Shown here: positions 1 to 7,411 of the stretch, piece by piece
Layout of the letters: every line of letters begins with the position of its first letter
Position numbering within the stretch: the first letter of the stretch is position 1
NCBI GenBank assembly: GCA_018969715.1
Contig: JAGWXT010000019.1
Span: 1 to 38,273 of the forward strand
DNA length: 38,273 nucleotides
Reading direction: 5' to 3'
From: Actinomycetales bacterium
Lineage (GTDB): Bacteria; Actinomycetota; Actinomycetes; S36-B12; UBA5976
Notes under the pieces: model-generated
Told to the model about the DNA's origin: nothing
The model's database searches: none
Seen by the model: the letters and a program-made list of their open reading frames with translations, nothing else
Program-made: the position numbers and the translations under genes

Positions 1-2
1 CA

Positions 3-1136
3 ACCCCCACCCCCACCCCCACCCCGATCGGCGGCGGGGACCTCGTTCCACCGCCTGCCGTTCCGGGCACCGCACCCGGGACCCTGCCTGAGGTCGTGCC
101 CGACCGCACCGCGACCACCGGACCGGTGGCCCAGTTGGGACGTGTCACGATCCCACCACGCACCCTCACCCGACCGATCGAGCCGCTGCGCAGTTGGCCG
201 GAGGACACCGAGCGATGCCGCAGCCCGGTCTCGGCGCAGCCGGGGTCCAAGATGTTCCGCGATTTCATCCTCGAGGCCTTCCCCAAGACCAAGGACTACG
301 GGATCGCCCGGTCCTGCCGGGCGCGATTCGGCTCCCCCACCAGTCAGCACAAGGAAGGTCGCGCGTGGGACTGGGGCGTGAGCGCGCGGCGAGCCAGTGA
401 CCGTCGTGCCGCCGCGCAGGTCATCGACTGGCTGCTGGCAACGGATGCGCAGGGCAACACCTATGCCAATGCACGGCGGGTGGGACTGATGTACATCATC
501 TGGAACGGACGACTGTGGACGACCACCGAGCCGACCTGGCGCCGGTACACCGCCTACGGCGGTCACTACGACCACGTCCACTTCTCCTTCACGTGGGCTG
601 GGGCGCGTGGGCTCACATCGTTCTGGCGCAATAAGCCGCGCTACTCCGGTCCGCTGTGCGAGGAGCCGACGCAGCCGGTGCCCGCCCGGGGGCCCGGCGA
701 TCGCACGGTGATCGACATCCCCGAGACCGTTGTCGCCGACACCCGTCCCCACCTGCCCAGTGCCTGCACATTCGCCCCCGGGGATGCCCGCGGCAGCGTT
801 CAGGTTGCGGGCCTCAATGGGGTGCCCAGCAATGGCGTGGTGGCGGTGCGAGCGCGCATCCAGACCACCAAGCCGGATCGTACGACGAGCATCCGCGTGG
901 GCGGGTGGAGTGACGCCGCCCTTGCCGCCACCGTCAACAAGGATGACAACTTCGTCTCCGAGTGGTTCCTCGCGCCGCTGACCCCGGACGGTCGGCTGGT
1001 GCTGAAGAGCTCCAAGGCACCGGTGGGGGCGATCGTGTGGGTTAATGGCTATGTGACCGGCGTATTCGACCCGACGGCCCCGCCGGCGCCGGAACCGATC
1101 CCCCCGGCACCACCCGAGCAGCGTCCGGGGAACTGA
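3..1136 (+). CDS. secreted VldE/ARB-07466-type domain protein, 5' end missing
   Basis: The frame is open to the left edge, so the N-terminus and any signal peptide lie outside the window; the GTG at 96 is not a convincing start. The visible part begins with a Thr-Pro repeat linker (four ACCCCC units). It is followed by a domain with HKEGRAWDW and DHVHFSFTWAG, resembling the actinobacterial ARB-07466-like C-terminal domain. The spacing of His, Asp and HxH recalls LAS/M15-type zinc peptidases, which suggests a cell-wall role outside the cell (inference). The C-terminal third has a beta-rich look and a proline-rich tail. RpiB follows one base after the stop. Family assignment is fairly sure; activity is not shown. 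Confidence 0.75.
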   Translation, partial: TPTPTPTPIGGGDLVPPPAVPGTAPGTLPEVVPDRTATTGPVAQLGRVTIPPRTLTRPIEPLRSWPEDTERCRSPVSAQPGSKMFRDFILEAFPKTKDYGIARSCRARFGSPTSQHKEGRAWDWGVSARRASDRRAAAQVIDWLLATDAQGNTYANARRVGLMYIIWNGRLWTTTEPTWRRYTAYGGHYDHVHFSFTWAGARGLTSFWRNKPRYSGPLCEEPTQPVPARGPGDRTVIDIPETVVADTRPHLPSACTFAPGDARGSVQVAGLNGVPSNGVVAVRARIQTTKPDRTTSIRVGGWSDAALAATVNKDDNFVSEWFLAPLTPDGRLVLKSSKAPVGAIVWVNGYVTGVFDPTAPPAPEPIPPAPPEQRPGN

Positions 1137-1137
1137 G

Positions 1138-1575
1138 ATGGCGGTCGTGACGGCGGGTGCGGATCATGGGGGGTACGTCCTGAAGTCCGAGCTCGTGGCG
1201 TGGCTGCGCGATCACGGGCATGCGGTGACCGATGTCGGCACCGATTCCCCCGACCCGACCGACTACCCCCTCTACGCCGGTGCGGTGGCCCGGCATGTTG
1301 CCGCACATCCCGGTGAGGTGGGGTTGCTCATCTGCGGCTCCGGACAGGGGGTGTGCATGACGGCGAATCGGGTGCCGGGGGTGCGTGCGGCCCTGCTGCG
1401 CACCCCGCAGGACGCCCAGTTGGCACGCCTTCACAATGATGCGACGATCGCCTGCTTCGGGGGTCGGGTGACGGGAATCGACGAGGCCACCGCGATTCTG
1501 GCGACCTTCCTGGACACGCCGTTCGAAGGCGGACGCCATGCGGGGCGCGTGCGGCTGATGGATGAGCAGGTATGA
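1138..1575 (+). CDS. rpiB: RpiB/LacAB-family sugar-phosphate isomerase
   Basis: At 145 residues this matches the usual RpiB length. Motifs in order are GADHGG near the N-terminus, DYPLYA at 42-47, the active-site CGSGQG loop with Cys66, TANRVPGVRAAL, HND at 99-101 and the C-terminal FEGGRH. Cys66 and His99 fit the catalytic residues of RpiB. The family interconverts ribose 5-phosphate and ribulose 5-phosphate in the cytoplasmic pentose phosphate pathway; some members act on allose or galactose phosphates, so the exact sugar is not certain. It starts one base after the preceding stop. Its own TGA overlaps an ATG that opens a chain of micro-ORFs leading to SURF1. Confidence 0.88.
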   Translation: MAVVTAGADHGGYVLKSELVAWLRDHGHAVTDVGTDSPDPTDYPLYAGAVARHVAAHPGEVGLLICGSGQGVCMTANRVPGVRAALLRTPQDAQLARLHNDATIACFGGRVTGIDEATAILATFLDTPFEGGRHAGRVRLMDEQV

Positions 1576-1651
1576 GGGTGCAGCCGTGAGCCTGCCGGGT
1601 CGCCGGCGGGTCGGCCGAGCGGCCTTCCCATGTGAGGTCGAGCGGGGGTGA
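1572..1651 (+). other. two candidate coupling micro-ORFs between rpiB and SURF1
   Basis: ATG at 1572 overlaps the rpiB stop (ATGA) and encodes MRVQP, ending at TGA 1587-1589. GTG at 1586 overlaps that stop (GTGA) and runs 21 codons to TGA 1649-1651, which overlaps the SURF1 GTG at 1648. Together they fill the whole gap with three NTGA overlaps. Translation is inferred only from this geometry. Confidence 0.3.
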
Positions 1652-2394
1652 GCCCCGCGGGCCGCGCGCTGCGGACGGTGGCGCTCATCGCGGTCCTCGT
1701 CGCCGGACTGGCCGTCATGGGTCGGCTTGCCTGGTGGCAGTTCCAAGGAAGCCTGCCGGTGGCGAGCAGGGTTGACCCCACGGTGGTGCGCACCCCGGTG
1801 GCGCTGACGGAGGTCGTGACCTTCGGACGCTTCGTTGAGCCGACGAGGTTCGGGCAGGTCGTGACGGTGCGCGGCCGGTACGTCGCCGCCGGGCAGTTCA
1901 TCAGCCCCGGTGCCCTCCCCGGGGAACGCTGGGTGGTCACGCCCCTGCGCACCCCCGACGGCCGCAATGTTGCGGTTGTGCGCGGTACCGCGGCCGGCTC
2001 CAACACCGGCTCCGGATCGCAGCAGCGGGTCCCAGGTGGCGAGGTCAGCATCCGTGGCTACCTGCAGCCAGCGCAGGCTCCGGCGCCGGATGCGATCAAC
2101 ACCGATGTGCTCGTCCGGCGGTGGGCCGCCCCGATGTACGACGGCTATGTGGTGCTGGCCGCGCAGGTGCCGCCCAGCGAACTTCAGCCGGTCAGTCCAG
2201 CGGCACTGGTCGGACCAAGTACCGGGATCCGTCCGCGCAACCTTGCTTATGCGGTGCAGTGGGTGGTGTTCGCGGCCTTCGCGGTCTACCTGGTGACGCG
2301 GGTGATTGCCGGCTGGTACCGCGCACCCCGCACGCCCGGCCCCCCGGGGCCGCACCCCACGCCCCACGCCCCTGAGCGGGAGTTAGCCGGGTGA
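1648..2394 (+). CDS. SURF1 family cytochrome oxidase assembly protein
   Basis: This 248-residue protein has the SURF1 layout: an N-terminal membrane helix (about 9-27, ending GRLAWWQF), a periplasmic core with GERWVVTPL and VVRGT segments, and a C-terminal helix beginning YAVQWVVFAAF near 200-225. SURF1 proteins help insert heme a into oxidase subunit I at the membrane. The oxidase operon lies about 19 kb downstream in this window. The GTG start is preceded by the purine-rich GAGCGGGGG. The gene converges with the TlpA-like gene with no base between the two stops. Confidence 0.85.
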   Translation: MSPAGRALRTVALIAVLVAGLAVMGRLAWWQFQGSLPVASRVDPTVVRTPVALTEVVTFGRFVEPTRFGQVVTVRGRYVAAGQFISPGALPGERWVVTPLRTPDGRNVAVVRGTAAGSNTGSGSQQRVPGGEVSIRGYLQPAQAPAPDAINTDVLVRRWAAPMYDGYVVLAAQVPPSELQPVSPAALVGPSTGIRPRNLAYAVQWVVFAAFAVYLVTRVIAGWYRAPRTPGPPGPHPTPHAPERELAG

Positions 2395-2982
2395 CTACAG
2401 CCGGCTGCGGGCGAGTTCCTCGGCGAGGAGTCCGTCGAGCACGCCCGGCCGCAGTGGGCCGACGATGCGTGCGGCGATCCGTCCCGCAGCGTCGATGACG
2501 ATCGTGCTCGGCAGTGCCTTCGGCGGCACGCCCGGAATGGCGGCGAGGATCCGTCCGTCCGCATCGACAATCGACTCGAATGTCAGGCCCGAGCGTGCGG
2601 CGAGGTCGCGCGCCGCCTGCGGGGTGTCCTCCACCGTCAGCCCCAGCACGGTCACCCCGGTATCGGTGTACCGGCGATCGACGTCGGCGAGCAGCGGCAG
2701 CTCCGCCACGCAGGGCGGACACCAGGACGCCCAGGCATTGACGACGATGACCCGCCCGGCCAGCTCCGCGGTGGAGACCTCGGCGCCGGACAGCGTGGTG
2801 CCGGCGATGACGGGAGCGGCAACCCGTTCTGCTGGCGGCACGCGGGTGACCCCGATGCGGGGGTCTGGGGCGGCCGGTGAGGGCGCCTGCCACACCGTGA
2901 AGGCCGGTTCAGTTGCGGCGCACCCACTCAGCAGCGTGGCCAGCAGGACGATGAGCGCAGCGACCAGCGGCCGCCTCGACAC
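2395..2982 (-). CDS. TlpA/ResA-like thioredoxin-fold lipoprotein
   Basis: The 195-residue product starts with a lipoprotein signal ending LLSGC, with lipidated Cys21. A thioredoxin fold follows, with WASWCPPC carrying the redox pair Cys88 and Cys91 and the cis-Pro region ALPSTIVID. It is probably anchored outside the membrane and handles thiol reduction for cytochrome c or CuA-site maturation; this is inference, supported by the adjacent SURF1 gene. The GTG start lies only 17 bases from the divergent DUF3817 start, so their promoters must overlap. Confidence 0.85.
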   Translation of the reverse strand: MSRRPLVAALIVLLATLLSGCAATEPAFTVWQAPSPAAPDPRIGVTRVPPAERVAAPVIAGTTLSGAEVSTAELAGRVIVVNAWASWCPPCVAELPLLADVDRRYTDTGVTVLGLTVEDTPQAARDLAARSGLTFESIVDADGRILAAIPGVPPKALPSTIVIDAAGRIAARIVGPLRPGVLDGLLAEELARSRL

Positions 2983-2999
2983 GGTGCGAGGATACGTCC

Positions 3000-3377
3000 A
3001 TGACCACGCTCATCACGGCGTACCGGGTGATGTCCATGATCGTGGGCACTGTTCTGGTGATCTTCATCCTCATCGCAATGCCGCAGAAGTACCTACTCGA
3101 CCAACCGCTGGGTGTCGAGGTCATCTCGCCCATCCACGGTTTCCTCTATGCGGTGTTCGCCCTGATCGTGATCATGCTCGGCTTTTCCGACCGCTGGTCG
3201 CTTGGTCGGATGGTGCTGATCCTGCTCGCCGGCACGGTGCCGTTCGTCTCCTTCTACGCCGAGCACCGAACCGTCGAGTTCCTGCGGGCGGAGGGGCGGC
3301 TCGCTCCCGCGGGCGGCCGCTCAGGTGCCGAGAATGTTGATCGCTCGGGCGACCACGAGGGCCGCCAGCCCGAATGA
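3000..3377 (+). CDS. DUF3817 small integral membrane protein
   Basis: Three hydrophobic helices (about 10-28, 42-61 and 68-86) surround the motifs MPQKYLLDQP, SPIHGFLYAVF and GTVPFVSFYAEH, which are typical of DUF3817 membrane proteins of actinobacteria and firmicutes. Function is unknown in the family. The C-terminal 30 residues are hydrophilic and their codons overlap the end of the convergent membrane-protein gene by 57 bases, an unusually long convergent overlap. ATG at 3000 is favoured because it starts directly at the first helix. Confidence 0.8.
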   Translation: MTTLITAYRVMSMIVGTVLVIFILIAMPQKYLLDQPLGVEVISPIHGFLYAVFALIVIMLGFSDRWSLGRMVLILLAGTVPFVSFYAEHRTVEFLRAEGRLAPAGGRSGAENVDRSGDHEGRQPE

Positions 3378-3986
3378 GATCCCGGCCTGCAGCGCCATGG
3401 CCAGCTTCGCCCAGACCCGCAGTGGCGGGGTGTCGGAGGGGGCGAAGGCCAGCGACGTGAAGGCCGCCAACGCAAGGTAGTCCCCGAGGTGCGGCTGCCA
3501 CGTCCTGTCCACCAGGCCGGGGGCCTGCAGTTGCGGCCAGTAGAAGGCGGGCATCCGGTACGAGGTGTGGGCGCGCAGCGCGGGTCCGCCCGCGTCCAGC
3601 TCCCAGTACCACAAGGTAAACAGCGCGATGTTCATCACCCACACGGTGAGTCCCGTGCGCAGCACCTCGGTCGGGCTGAGCGCTCCGGTACCCGAAGCCA
3701 GCGTTATCACGACGGTGATGAGGGTGACGAGGTTGGACAGGGACAGCGCAACGATCAGCACCAGGCTCAGTCGTCGCAGCAGGATCGCCCGCCCAAGGGA
3801 AAGGAACGGATTGAGAGCCAGCAGGGCGACGATGAGCGCGATGACGACGATCGCGGCCGGGGTGCGCCATGCACTGCCGACCCCCCCCGGCAACGACATG
3901 TGCAGCACCAGGAGGACGACCGCGATCAGCGCGCCGTAGTTGCGCTCCCGACGCAGCCAGCCCGCAGGATCAGTGGGGCCGTCCAT
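3321..3986 (-). CDS. conserved multi-pass membrane protein, DUF1345-like
   Basis: This 221-residue protein has about five hydrophobic segments. Its C-terminal half has LWYWELDAGGP, FYWPQL, DYLALAAFTSLAFAPSDTPPL, WAKLAMALQ and ARAINIL. These recall uncharacterised DUF1345-type membrane proteins, where the P/S-D-T segment followed by a helix ending in Asn is conserved. No transport or enzyme activity can be assigned. It is divergent from the MBL-fold gene with only 20 bases between start codons, and it overlaps the DUF3817 gene at its 3' end. Confidence 0.65.
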   Translation of the reverse strand: MDGPTDPAGWLRRERNYGALIAVVLLVLHMSLPGGVGSAWRTPAAIVVIALIVALLALNPFLSLGRAILLRRLSLVLIVALSLSNLVTLITVVITLASGTGALSPTEVLRTGLTVWVMNIALFTLWYWELDAGGPALRAHTSYRMPAFYWPQLQAPGLVDRTWQPHLGDYLALAAFTSLAFAPSDTPPLRVWAKLAMALQAGISFGLAALVVARAINILGT

Positions 3987-3991
3987 GTGCC

Positions 3992-3997
3992 TATCCT
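3992..3997 (+). promoter_or_regulatory. candidate -10 hexamer (TATCCT) for the MBL-fold gene
   Basis: TATCCT fits the actinobacterial TAnnnT -10 pattern and ends nine bases before the ATG at 4007. There is no Shine-Dalgarno sequence, so a leaderless or nearly leaderless transcript is likely. Confidence 0.4.
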
Positions 3998-4006
3998 TGC
4001 AGCGCC

Positions 4007-4750
4007 ATGGTGCCGCACGAGGTCGAGATCACCGTTCTGGGCAGTGGGGGATGGTTCGCCACCCACCGCCACACGACAAGTGTGCTCGTGCGCACGCCCA
4101 CCGGATCGCTGCTGCTCGATGCCGGCACCGGCGCTGGACTGGCGGCTGCGGGTGCGGCTGGTCCCCTGGGGCGCAACGTCCACGTCGTGCTGACGCACTT
4201 CCACCTCGACCACGTCATCGGTCTGGCGTGCCTGCCAGCACTCGGAGCCGACACCAGGATCGAGGTGTGGGGTCCGGGACGGGTGCTCGGGTCGGCAACC
4301 GAGGCGATCCTCGACGGGCTGTTCGCGACCCCCCTGTTCCCCACACCGCTGCGCTCGTTCATCGCGGACGTGCATGAGCTGGACGTCGGTGCCAATGACA
4401 TCGGCGGAACCCAGATTGATGTCCGTCATCAGGAGCGCCACCCCGGCGGCTCGGTTGGACTTCGAATCGGTGACTTCGCCTTCATCACCGACACCGAGCC
4501 GGACCCCGGGACGGTGGACTTCGTGGCGGGGTGCGGCATCCTCATGCATGAGGCGTGGCAGGCAGTGCAGCCGGTCCCCGGACACTCCGCCGCGCGGGAG
4601 GTTGCGCAACTGGCGTCTCTGGCTCAGGTGGGGTCGCTGGTACTCAGCCACGTCCACCCAATGCAGGATGCACCCGAGGCACTGCTCGCGGCAGCGCGGC
4701 CAACCTTCCCGGCAACCCGGGTCGCCTCGGACCTCCTGCGGCTGGGGTAG
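4007..4750 (+). CDS. MBL-fold metal-dependent hydrolase
   Basis: ATG at 4007 gives a 247-residue protein that begins directly with the family's first strand (EVEITVLGSGG). The open frame continues upstream, but that part reads as a shadow of the divergent gene. The metal-binding motif THFHLDH gives His64, His66, Asp68 and His69; later elements are RHPGGSVGLRI, FITDTEP and the C-terminal LSHVHP. The layout matches RNase Z/PhnP-like beta-lactamase-fold hydrolases, which usually cleave phosphodiester or thioester bonds. The substrate cannot be read from sequence. A tRNA gene follows 48 bases downstream. Confidence 0.8.
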   Translation: MVPHEVEITVLGSGGWFATHRHTTSVLVRTPTGSLLLDAGTGAGLAAAGAAGPLGRNVHVVLTHFHLDHVIGLACLPALGADTRIEVWGPGRVLGSATEAILDGLFATPLFPTPLRSFIADVHELDVGANDIGGTQIDVRHQERHPGGSVGLRIGDFAFITDTEPDPGTVDFVAGCGILMHEAWQAVQPVPGHSAAREVAQLASLAQVGSLVLSHVHPMQDAPEALLAAARPTFPATRVASDLLRLG

Positions 4751-4798
4751 GGCTGCCGTCCTGCCGTAGTCCACGATGGTCCCCGCCGGGCCCGATTC

Positions 4799-4870
4799 GG
4801 GCCGCTAGCTCAACGGTAGAGCAACGGACTTTTAATCCGCTGGTTCCGGGTTCGAGCCCCGGGCGGCCCA
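4799..4870 (+). tRNA. tRNA-Lys (anticodon UUU)
   Basis: The gene folds into a full cloverleaf. The acceptor stem GGGCCGC (4799-4805) pairs with GCGGCCC (4863-4869); the D stem is GCTC/GAGC; the anticodon loop CTTTTAA (4829-4835) carries TTT; the variable loop has 5 nt; the T stem CCGGG/CCCGG encloses TTCGAGC. The outermost anticodon-stem pair is an A-C mismatch, as I recall for similar actinobacterial tRNA-Lys genes. The discriminator is A4870 and the CCA end is not encoded (CCG follows). Confidence 0.95.
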
Positions 4871-4914
4871 CCGGCAGTCCCCACCGGCGGTTCCCACCGG
4901 CGGTTCCCACCGTC
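4868..4914 (+). repeat. 13-bp tandem repeat starting in the tRNA 3' end
   Basis: Units are CCACCGGCAGTCC (4868-4880, two mismatches), CCACCGGCGGTTC (4881-4893), CCACCGGCGGTTC (4894-4906) and a partial CCACCGTC (4907-4914). The first unit begins with the last bases of the tRNA gene, so the array looks like an expansion of the tRNA 3' flank. Confidence 0.85.
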
Positions 4915-4915
4915 C

Positions 4916-4935
4916 CACCTGGGGCGTCCCCGGTG
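4916..4935 (+). terminator. candidate hairpin terminator downstream of tRNA-Lys
   Basis: CACC-T-GGGG-CGT-CCCC-GGTG forms an 8-bp stem with one bulged T and a 3-nt loop. No U-tract follows, so termination is uncertain; it may instead mark the 3' end for processing. Confidence 0.35.
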
Positions 4936-4966
4936 ACCGCCGGGTGCCGTACGAGAGGATCGAGGC

Positions 4967-5005
4967 ATGGCTCACGCCCATGGCACTGGGTTGGCCGACC
5001 GGTGA
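4967..5005 (+). other. candidate 12-codon leader ORF upstream of the HisD-like gene
   Basis: ATG at 4967, preceded by the purine-rich GAGAGGATCGAGG, encodes MAHAHGTGLADR. Its TGA (5003-5005) overlaps the GTG start of the HisD-like gene (GTGA). This suggests translational coupling of the main gene, which has only a weak ribosome-binding site of its own. Confidence 0.3.
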
Positions 5006-6342
5006 TCCGCCACCTCAAGGGCCCGGCACAGTCCGCCGCTCCAACTGCGGCCACCGGAGCTGTCGGCGGTGCCGATGACCACGTGGCGAACGTTGTCACC
5101 GAGATCATCGACGCTGTTGCCGAGCGTGGCGATGAGGCCGTACGGCACTATTCGCGCACTCTCGACAATTGGCAGCCGGAGCACTTCCGACTCAGCGACG
5201 ACGCGATTGCGGCAGTGATTGCGCAGGTGCCGGCGCAGACCCGCAGCGACATCGCCTATGCGCAGACGCGTGTCCGGGCATTCGCCGAGGCGCAACTGGC
5301 GAGCATGTCCGAGATCGAGGTGACCGCTCTGCCCGGAGTCATCCTTGGTCATCGTCACCTGCCGGTGGCCACGGTCGGTGCGTACGTCCCCGGGGGACGC
5401 TATCCGCTGCTCGCATCGGCGCACATGACGATCCTCACCGCCAAGGTGGCCGGGGTGCCCCGCGTGATCGCCTGCACACCCCCGGATCAGGGGCGGCTGC
5501 CCGCTGCGACGATCGCCGCCATGCACCTGGCCGGCGCCGACGAGATCCACATCCTGGGTGGGGTGCAGGCCATTGCCGCGCTCGCACTGGGTACCGCGAG
5601 TATCGCTCCGGTCGATCTCATCGTCGGTCCGGGCAATGCCTATGTGGCCGAGGCCAAGCGACGGTTGTACGGCCGAGTGGGCATCGACCTCATTGCGGGG
5701 CCGAGTGAGATCCTCATCGTCGCCGACGAGACGGCTGATTCCTTCACGGTCGCGGTGGACCTGCTCAGTCAGGCCGAGCATGGCCCGGACTCACCGGCGG
5801 TGCTCATCACGACGTCCCCCGAACTGGCCGTGGCGGTCCTCCGTGAGGTTGCGGCGCTCCTGCCGACCATGCCGACGCGGGCCAATGCCGAGCCCGCCTG
5901 GCGCGACCACGGGGAGGTGATCGTGGTGGACGACATCGAGCAGGCCTACTGGCTCGCCAATGAGCGCGCCTGTGAGCACGTCCAGATCCTCACCGCCAAC
6001 CCGCGAGAGGCCCTTGATCGCATGACGGCTTACGGGGCCCTCTTCCTTGGTCGGCATACGAGCGTCCCATATGGCGACAAGGTCATCGGGACCAACCACG
6101 TGCTGCCGACCCGCCGAGCAGCGCGGTACACCGGAGGGCTGTGGGTTGGACGATTCCTGCGAACCGTCACCTATCAGGAGGTCACCGACCCGCAGGCGAG
6201 TGCGGCGCTGGGCGAGGTATGCGCACGGCTGTCGAGGGTTGAGAGCTTCGAGGGCCATGCCCGGTCAGGTGACCTGCGGCATGTGGGCTTCGATCGGTCC
6301 GCGCTCGCGTGGGCGCCGGCGCCACCCGACCCCGGGTCCTGA
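5002..6342 (+). CDS. HisD-superfamily dehydrogenase, HpsN-like paralogue
   Basis: GTG at 5002 gives 446 residues, the usual length; the longer open frame upstream runs through the tRNA and is not coding. The HisD core is clear: VGAYVPGG (125-132), VDLIVGPGNAYV, IAGPSE, Gln257 and His260 in LSQAEHG, CEHVQI, PYGDKVIGTNHVLPT and ESFEGH. These supply the zinc ligands and general bases of histidinol dehydrogenase. The variants PGGRYPL, ARYTGGLWVG and FLRTVTYQ are those I associate with catabolic HisD paralogues such as sulfopropanediol dehydrogenase, not with biosynthetic HisD, and no other his gene is nearby. Expected chemistry is NAD-dependent oxidation of a primary alcohol to a carboxylate; the substrate is unknown. 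Confidence 0.8.
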   Translation: MIRHLKGPAQSAAPTAATGAVGGADDHVANVVTEIIDAVAERGDEAVRHYSRTLDNWQPEHFRLSDDAIAAVIAQVPAQTRSDIAYAQTRVRAFAEAQLASMSEIEVTALPGVILGHRHLPVATVGAYVPGGRYPLLASAHMTILTAKVAGVPRVIACTPPDQGRLPAATIAAMHLAGADEIHILGGVQAIAALALGTASIAPVDLIVGPGNAYVAEAKRRLYGRVGIDLIAGPSEILIVADETADSFTVAVDLLSQAEHGPDSPAVLITTSPELAVAVLREVAALLPTMPTRANAEPAWRDHGEVIVVDDIEQAYWLANERACEHVQILTANPREALDRMTAYGALFLGRHTSVPYGDKVIGTNHVLPTRRAARYTGGLWVGRFLRTVTYQEVTDPQASAALGEVCARLSRVESFEGHARSGDLRHVGFDRSALAWAPAPPDPGS

Positions 6343-6356
6343 GGCACCGGGACCCG
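6333..6356 (+). terminator. candidate stem-loop at the HisD-like gene end
   Basis: CGGGTCC (6333-6339) pairs with GGACCCG (6350-6356), giving a 7-bp stem around a 10-nt loop that contains the stop codon. No U-tract follows. It may be a weak terminator or a processing signal within the operon. Confidence 0.3.
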
Positions 6357-6435
6357 CGCCCGCGTGGGCGCCCGCGTAGAGTACGTGACACCGAATGAAG
6401 TGACCTATCTCGTGGGCGATAGTGCAGGAGGGCAT

Positions 6436-7272
6436 ATGAACAAGGTGCGCGCCGCGTTGGTCCAAGCGTCCTGGACCGGTGACAAGGAGTCGATGATCCA
6501 GGCCCATGAGCAGTACGCGCGAGATGCCGCCGCGGCGGGTGCGCAGGTCGTGTGCTTCCAGGAGTTGTTCTACGGCCCCTACTTCTGCCAGGTGCAGGAT
6601 GCCGCCTTCTACTCCTATGCCGAGTCGATTCCCGGCCCCACCACGGAACGCTTCATCGAGCTCGCACGCCAGTTGCGCATGGTCATCATCCTGCCGATGT
6701 ACGAGCAGGAGCAGGAGGGCTTCCTCTACAACACCGCTGCGGTGATCGACGCCGACGGCACCTACCTCGGCAAGTACCGCAAGACGCACATCCCGCATAT
6801 CGGTGGATTCTGGGAGAAGTTCTACTTCCGCCCCGGGAACCTCGGGTACCCGGTGTTCGACACCGCAGTGGGCAAGATCGGGGTGTACATCTGCTACGAC
6901 CGCCACTTCCCCGAGGGCTGGCGCGCACTGGGCCTGAACGGTGCGCAGATCGTGTTCAACCCCTCCGCCACCTCCCGCGGACTCTCCCAGTACCTCTGGG
7001 GCATCGAGCAGCCGGCGGCCGCCGTCGCGAATGAGTACTACGTCGGGGCCATCAACCGGGTCGGCATCGAGGAACTCGGCGATGACGACTTCTATGGCCA
7101 GTCCTACTTCGTGGACCCCGAGGGCAGTTACGTCGGGGAGCGCGGCGACCCCAATGCCCCAGAGGTGCTCGTGCGGGATCTCGACCTAGACCTGATCACG
7201 GTCGTGCGCAACCGCTGGGCGTTCTACCGCGATCGTCGGCCTGACGCCTACGCCGATCTGCTGCGCCCGTAG
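6436..7272 (+). CDS. beta-ureidopropionase / N-carbamoylputrescine amidase-like amidohydrolase
   Basis: ATG at 6436 follows a strong Shine-Dalgarno AGGAGGG, which decides the start over the longer upstream frame. The 278-residue product has the nitrilase-superfamily triad Glu43 (FQELFYGPYF), Lys116 (GKYRKTHIPH) and Cys153 (YICYDRHFPEG), plus Glu127 in GFWEKFYF. These motifs are those of N-carbamoyl-amide hydrolases acting on N-carbamoyl-beta-alanine or N-carbamoylputrescine, releasing CO2 and ammonia. MmsA next to it favours the beta-alanine/malonate-semialdehyde side of reductive pyrimidine catabolism (inference). Confidence 0.82.
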   Translation: MNKVRAALVQASWTGDKESMIQAHEQYARDAAAAGAQVVCFQELFYGPYFCQVQDAAFYSYAESIPGPTTERFIELARQLRMVIILPMYEQEQEGFLYNTAAVIDADGTYLGKYRKTHIPHIGGFWEKFYFRPGNLGYPVFDTAVGKIGVYICYDRHFPEGWRALGLNGAQIVFNPSATSRGLSQYLWGIEQPAAAVANEYYVGAINRVGIEELGDDDFYGQSYFVDPEGSYVGERGDPNAPEVLVRDLDLDLITVVRNRWAFYRDRRPDAYADLLRP

Positions 7273-7327
7273 GTCGCGAGCGGATACCCGTCCGGCCGTG
7301 CACCCCCTCCGGATGCGACACCGCAAC

Positions 7328-7384
7328 CGGGTGCCCCACCCCAGCCTGATGAAGCCCCAGCCCCGGTGATACCTGAGGCACCCG
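7328..7384 (+). promoter_or_regulatory. candidate structured leader before the MmsA gene
   Basis: In the 139-base gap, CGGGTGCC (7328-7335) pairs perfectly with GGCACCCG (7377-7384). Inside, CACC (7337-7340) can pair with GGTG (7365-7368). The closing stem ends 16 bases before the GAGGAG ribosome-binding site of the next gene. I could not match it to a known riboswitch class. Confidence 0.35.
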
Positions 7385-7411
7385 CCTCCCCCAAACGCCA
7401 GAGGAGTGTCC

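Noticed and set aside
1-26. CCCCCA repeat at the left edge as a non-coding microsatellite
   Set aside because: It is in frame with the secreted protein and encodes a Thr-Pro linker.
4555-5001. N-terminal extension of the HisD-like frame
   Set aside because: The open frame runs through the MBL gene end and the tRNA. Homology to HisD begins after the GTG at 5002.
6436-6439. ATGA at the amidohydrolase start as another gap-filling ORF junction
   Set aside because: The only frame ending there starts at GTG 6422 and does not reach the upstream stop, so the gap is not spanned.
7328-7384. TPP or cobalamin riboswitch upstream of mmsA
   Set aside because: CCTGATG and ACCTGAGG are suggestive of TPP elements, but the conserved CTGAGA and ACCTGATC blocks and the B12 box are absent.
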